From contig SKKS01000447.1 in the NCBI GenBank assembly GCA_007123625.1, positions 1-7,097 of the forward strand: a stretch of 7,097 nt of DNA, given 5' to 3'. The DNA comes from Paracoccaceae bacterium (lineage in GTDB: Bacteria; Pseudomonadota; Alphaproteobacteria; Rhodobacterales; Rhodobacteraceae). The notes under the pieces were generated by a model. That model saw nothing but the letters and a program-made list of their open reading frames with translations. It ran no database searches and was not told the origin of the DNA. Positions 4,829 through 7,097 of this stretch are shown piece after piece (within the stretch, counting starts at the first letter, position 1; each line of letters begins with the position of its first letter). The translations under genes were made by a program, and so were the position numbers.

Positions 4829-6382
4829 ATGCGCCAACTAACGCTCCGGCTGACCAATCTGACCACACTGCCCGATGGGGGGCCAGTGGAAGTTACTGTG
4901 TCCGAAGGGCAATCGCTCGACGTGGGGCGCGACTACGGTATGGGATGGGTGCTTCCCGATCCGCAGCGAATCGTTTCGGGGCGGCATTTCGAGTTGCGAT
5001 GGGAGCGGGGCGACTGGTGGCTTTATGACCTGTCCACGAACGGCACCTTTCTGAATGGCGCAACGACGCGGATGAAAAGCCCCCACCGGCTGGCGCCGGG
5101 CGACACCCTGCAGCTTGGCCTCTACATGGCGCAGGTCCATTTCGTCGAAGTCCCGGACCAACCGGCACAGGCCACCCCCTTCGGCATGGGGTCAGGCGCC
5201 TTTGCAGGGACTGCGGACAATCGCAGCGGGGGCGGGGCAGATATCTGGAGCGCGTTCGGCACCTCCGGCACAGGTGATTCGGCCCCATCCGCATCAACGA
5301 CGGGCGGTTGGGGCGCTCCGCCGCAGGCGCTGCCACAGTCGTTGCCGCAATCGCCGCTGCATGGGACGCGCGATGCCCCCGACAGCCGGGGTTTCCCCAC
5401 CCCGCCCAAGGCCCCCGGCCACGCCGCCAGCCCATTTTCCGCGCCGCCCGCGCCTTCGGCTCCCGCCTCTCAGCCCCACGCCTCCCAGCCGTCGCTGCCT
5501 CCCCGCGACAGATACGCCGCGCCCGAAAGCGAAAGCCCCTTTTCCACACCTGCCGCGCCTCCTTCCCAGCCGGGCGCCACCGCACCCGACCGGGGCGCGC
5601 GGTATGGCGAAGACCCGGCACGCAGCCCCTTCGGCAATGGCGACGGCCCGTTTGCGGCAACGCCCGCGCAGCATCGGCCCATGCCGCCCGACCCAACGCA
5701 GACGTCGTTCCCGCCTGCGCCACAGGCACCACACCCCGGCTATGCGGGCCATTCGGCGCCGCCAGCGGGGTTTGACACGCAGTACGCCCCTGCATCCAGG
5801 TCCAGTTCCGCGCAGAGCGGCGGGGCGCTCATGGATCTGATCTGTCAAGGTGCCGGGCTTCCTCCCGGCAGCCTTTCGGCAGGCGATGAAGCGGACACCG
5901 CGCGCGAAATCGGGCAGGCGCTGCGCATTCTGGCCGAGGACCTGGCCATGTTGCTGCAGGCCCGGGCCATTGCCAAGCAATCGGTCAGGTCGGGCCAGCG
6001 CACCATGATCGGGCGCGAGGACAACAATCCGCTCAAGTTCATGCCCGGCCCGGACGAGGCGCTGCGCACCATGTTCGGGCCGCCCCGCGCCGGGTACATG
6101 CGGGGCGCGGCCGCGATCCGGCAGGGGTTCGACGACATCAAGCGCCACCAGCACGCCACCCACGCCGCCATGCAGCCCGCGCTGGCGCGCCTTCTGGACG
6201 ATCTTGCGCCCGAGGCCATAGAATCCCGCGCCGAAAAATCGCTTCTTGCCTCGCGCAAGGCCCGCGCCTGGGAGATCTATGTCCAGCGTTGGGATGCAAA
6301 GATCCACGCCAATGAAAACGGCATGCTGGATGTGTTTCTGAAATACTTTGCCGAAGCCTATGATCAACAGACGCGGAAATGA
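4829..6382 (+). CDS. tagH: type VI secretion FHA-domain protein TagH
   Basis: This encodes 517 residues from ATG at 4829, with AGGG about 8 nt upstream; the frame is open to a TTG at 4757, but the family begins at MRQLTLRLTN. The N-terminal FHA domain (about 1-110) shows its landmarks: Gly33-Arg34, Ser50/His53 in VSGRHFEL, and Asn71-Gly72-Thr73 in STNGTFLNG. FHA domains bind phosphothreonine; in T6SS they act in the Ser/Thr kinase-phosphatase pathway that controls assembly. A disordered Pro/Ala/Ser linker (about 110-330) holds four (S/T)PF motifs. The C-terminal domain (about 335-517: LMDLICQGAGLPPG, then NNPLKFMPGPDEALRTMFG) is the conserved T6SS-associated TagH domain. The linker makes the protein somewhat longer than a compact family member. 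It heads the plus-strand gene set, with the OmpA-domain gene next. No kinase or phosphatase gene is visible in the window. Confidence 0.92.
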   Translation: MRQLTLRLTNLTTLPDGGPVEVTVSEGQSLDVGRDYGMGWVLPDPQRIVSGRHFELRWERGDWWLYDLSTNGTFLNGATTRMKSPHRLAPGDTLQLGLYMAQVHFVEVPDQPAQATPFGMGSGAFAGTADNRSGGGADIWSAFGTSGTGDSAPSASTTGGWGAPPQALPQSLPQSPLHGTRDAPDSRGFPTPPKAPGHAASPFSAPPAPSAPASQPHASQPSLPPRDRYAAPESESPFSTPAAPPSQPGATAPDRGARYGEDPARSPFGNGDGPFAATPAQHRPMPPDPTQTSFPPAPQAPHPGYAGHSAPPAGFDTQYAPASRSSSAQSGGALMDLICQGAGLPPGSLSAGDEADTAREIGQALRILAEDLAMLLQARAIAKQSVRSGQRTMIGREDNNPLKFMPGPDEALRTMFGPPRAGYMRGAAAIRQGFDDIKRHQHATHAAMQPALARLLDDLAPEAIESRAEKSLLASRKARAWEIYVQRWDAKIHANENGMLDVFLKYFAEAYDQQTRK

Positions 6383-6468
6383 AGGAATATTGCGCAATAC
6401 GCGGCGCAGATTGCTTTGAGAGCAGATTTCTGCTACTGTTACGCATTATTCAGCCCGAGAGGCCAGCC
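6383..6468 (+). promoter_or_regulatory. short AT-richer gap with two palindromes before the OmpA-domain gene
   Basis: This gap holds TATTGCGCAATA, a perfect 12 bp palindrome (6388-6399), and AGCAGA-TT-TCTGCT (6421-6434). A possible promoter is TTGCTT (6411-6416), a 17 nt spacer and TACTGT (6434-6439). GAGAGG lies 6 nt before the ATG at 6469. The gene may therefore have its own promoter as well as read-through from tagH. Confidence 0.4.
6388..6399. promoter_or_regulatory. palindrome TATTGCGCAATA, candidate operator
   Basis: A perfect 12 bp palindrome lies 70-81 nt upstream of the OmpA-domain start and 6 nt after the tagH stop. It shares the core TTGCGCAA with the palindrome before the exbB operon (3770-3779). 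I saw no other copy of this 8-mer in the window. Confidence 0.35.
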
Positions 6469-6978
6469 ATGAAGAAGATGCTTCTTTCCACGGCAGCTTG
6501 CGCGCTTTGCATTTCGCAAGCCGCAGCCGAGCCCGCCTACACCAAGGACCAGCTTGTCGAGCATCTGATCGGCACGATTGATCTGGGCGCCGCCCGCGCC
6601 ATCTGCATCGGCACCGCCGAGGAGTGTCAGCCCGAAGTGCCCCCGGCGCTGGACATGATGGTGAATTTCGAATTCGACTCGGACGCGCTGACGCCTGAAA
6701 CGCGCGACAGCCTGCGCGTCTTCGCCACCGCGCTGAACGATCCACGGCTTGAGGTGGCGGATTTCCTTGTTGAAGGGCACACCGATGCAGTCGGGAGCGC
6801 CAGCTATAACCTTGACCTGTCCGAGCGCCGCGCCGGTGCCGTGACGGCGTATCTGATAGAACTGGGCGTCGCGGCCGAGCGGTTGCAGGCGCTCGGTCGT
6901 GGCGACATGAACCCGCGTGCTCCGGACCCGTTCGACCCGGTCAACCGCAGGGTTGAAATGCGCGGGACGCTGAACTGA
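6469..6978 (+). CDS. secreted OmpA-family peptidoglycan-binding protein
   Basis: This encodes 169 residues from ATG at 6469, with GAGAGG 6 nt upstream and a proper signal peptide (KKMLLSTAACALCISQAAA, cut after about residue 20). An ATG at 6379 in the same frame overlaps the tagH stop, but it would add 30 residues ahead of the signal peptide. The mature protein has a short N-terminal part with Cys46 and Cys53, then an OmpA C-terminal domain (about 64-168): NFEFDSDALTPE, EGHTDAVGSASYNLDLSERR and NRRVEM. Asp106 and an Arg near 121 correspond to the residues that grip diaminopimelate in peptidoglycan. Cys14 lies in the signal peptide, but no clear lipobox follows it. Next to tagH, it probably anchors or positions T6SS parts at the cell wall; T6SS loci often include such a protein, usually fused to or partnering TssL. 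The general OmpA domain is certain, the T6SS role is inferred. Confidence 0.92.
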   Translation: MKKMLLSTAACALCISQAAAEPAYTKDQLVEHLIGTIDLGAARAICIGTAEECQPEVPPALDMMVNFEFDSDALTPETRDSLRVFATALNDPRLEVADFLVEGHTDAVGSASYNLDLSERRAGAVTAYLIELGVAAERLQALGRGDMNPRAPDPFDPVNRRVEMRGTLN

Positions 6979-7070
6979 GGCGGCCCCTTGCGGACAGCAT
7001 CGCAGGCGATGTGTCCCAGGTCAGTGGCTGAACGGCCCCACAGCCCTGTGGGCCTTGGAGCGGGGGCCGG
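6979..7070 (+). other. spacer with two successive hairpins
   Basis: One hairpin at 6992-7016 pairs GGACA and CATCG with CGATG and TGTCC (10 bp, one bulged G, loop CAGG). A second at 7034-7054 pairs GGCC-CACAG with CTGTG-GGCC around a 2 nt centre with one bulged C. Neither is followed by a T run, so they are weak as intrinsic terminators. They may slow transcription or stabilise the upstream mRNA end. Confidence 0.45.
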
Positions 7071-7097
7071 ATGGCACTTGAACGATTTCTAGAGCCG
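7071..7097 (+). CDS. start of next gene, cut by window edge (possibly tssA)
   Basis: ATG at 7071 opens a frame of nine codons to the window edge, MALERFLEP. GGAG lies 10 nt upstream and a G-rich run nearer still. The spacing after the OmpA-domain gene and the strand fit a continuing T6SS operon. The start resembles the beginning of some TssA (ImpA-domain) proteins, but nine residues cannot decide this. Confidence 0.4.

Noticed and set aside
4893..6397. Minus-strand open frames of 300 and 367 residues opposite tagH
   Set aside because: These are antisense shadows of the Pro/Ala-rich linker and C-terminal domain. The plus frame has clear FHA and TagH domains.
6379..6468. Upstream ATG overlapping the tagH stop as a start for the OmpA-domain gene
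   Set aside because: It would place 30 residues before a normal signal peptide, whereas the ATG at 6469 has GAGAGG 6 nt upstream. The ATGA overlap is probably chance.

Overview
The window is GC-rich and gene-dense. Codon use and protein style suggest an alphaproteobacterium, most likely of the Rhodobacterales type; this is inferred from general appearance, not from a marker gene. It looks like the edge of a type VI secretion system (T6SS) locus. Two gene sets diverge from a non-coding region of about 300 bp at 4527-4828.

Plus strand (4829 to the right edge): a TagH-type T6SS protein (FHA domain, long Pro/Ala/Ser linker, conserved C-terminal domain), then a small secreted OmpA-domain peptidoglycan-binding protein. 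A spacer with two hairpins follows, and then the first nine codons of another gene, possibly tssA.

Minus strand (4526 down to the left edge): an unrecognised protein with one predicted membrane segment and a Pro/Ala-rich tail, then a 181 bp gap, then a tight run of five genes. These encode a secreted cysteine-containing protein, an ExbB/TolQ/MotA-family channel protein, a canonical ExbD, a second ExbD-like protein, and a long TonB-like protein that runs off the left edge. Gaps inside the ExbB-ExbD-ExbD-TonB run are 3 nt, 2 nt and an ATGA overlap, so it is almost certainly one translationally coupled transcript.

The main interest is this dedicated proton-motive-force transducer next to T6SS genes. 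The second ExbD has Asn where the family has its proton-carrying Asp, while the first ExbD keeps the Asp; the ExbB has Thr where E. coli ExbB has a conserved membrane Glu. The TonB-like protein has an N-terminal membrane anchor with a buried His, a disordered linker of about 400 residues and a C-terminal domain that I do not recognise as a classical TonB domain. A reasonable reading is a specialised cell-envelope energy transducer with an asymmetric ExbD pair, but any functional link to the T6SS is inference from proximity. Intergenic regions also hold a perfect 15 bp inverted repeat and two copies of the palindrome core TTGCGCAA.
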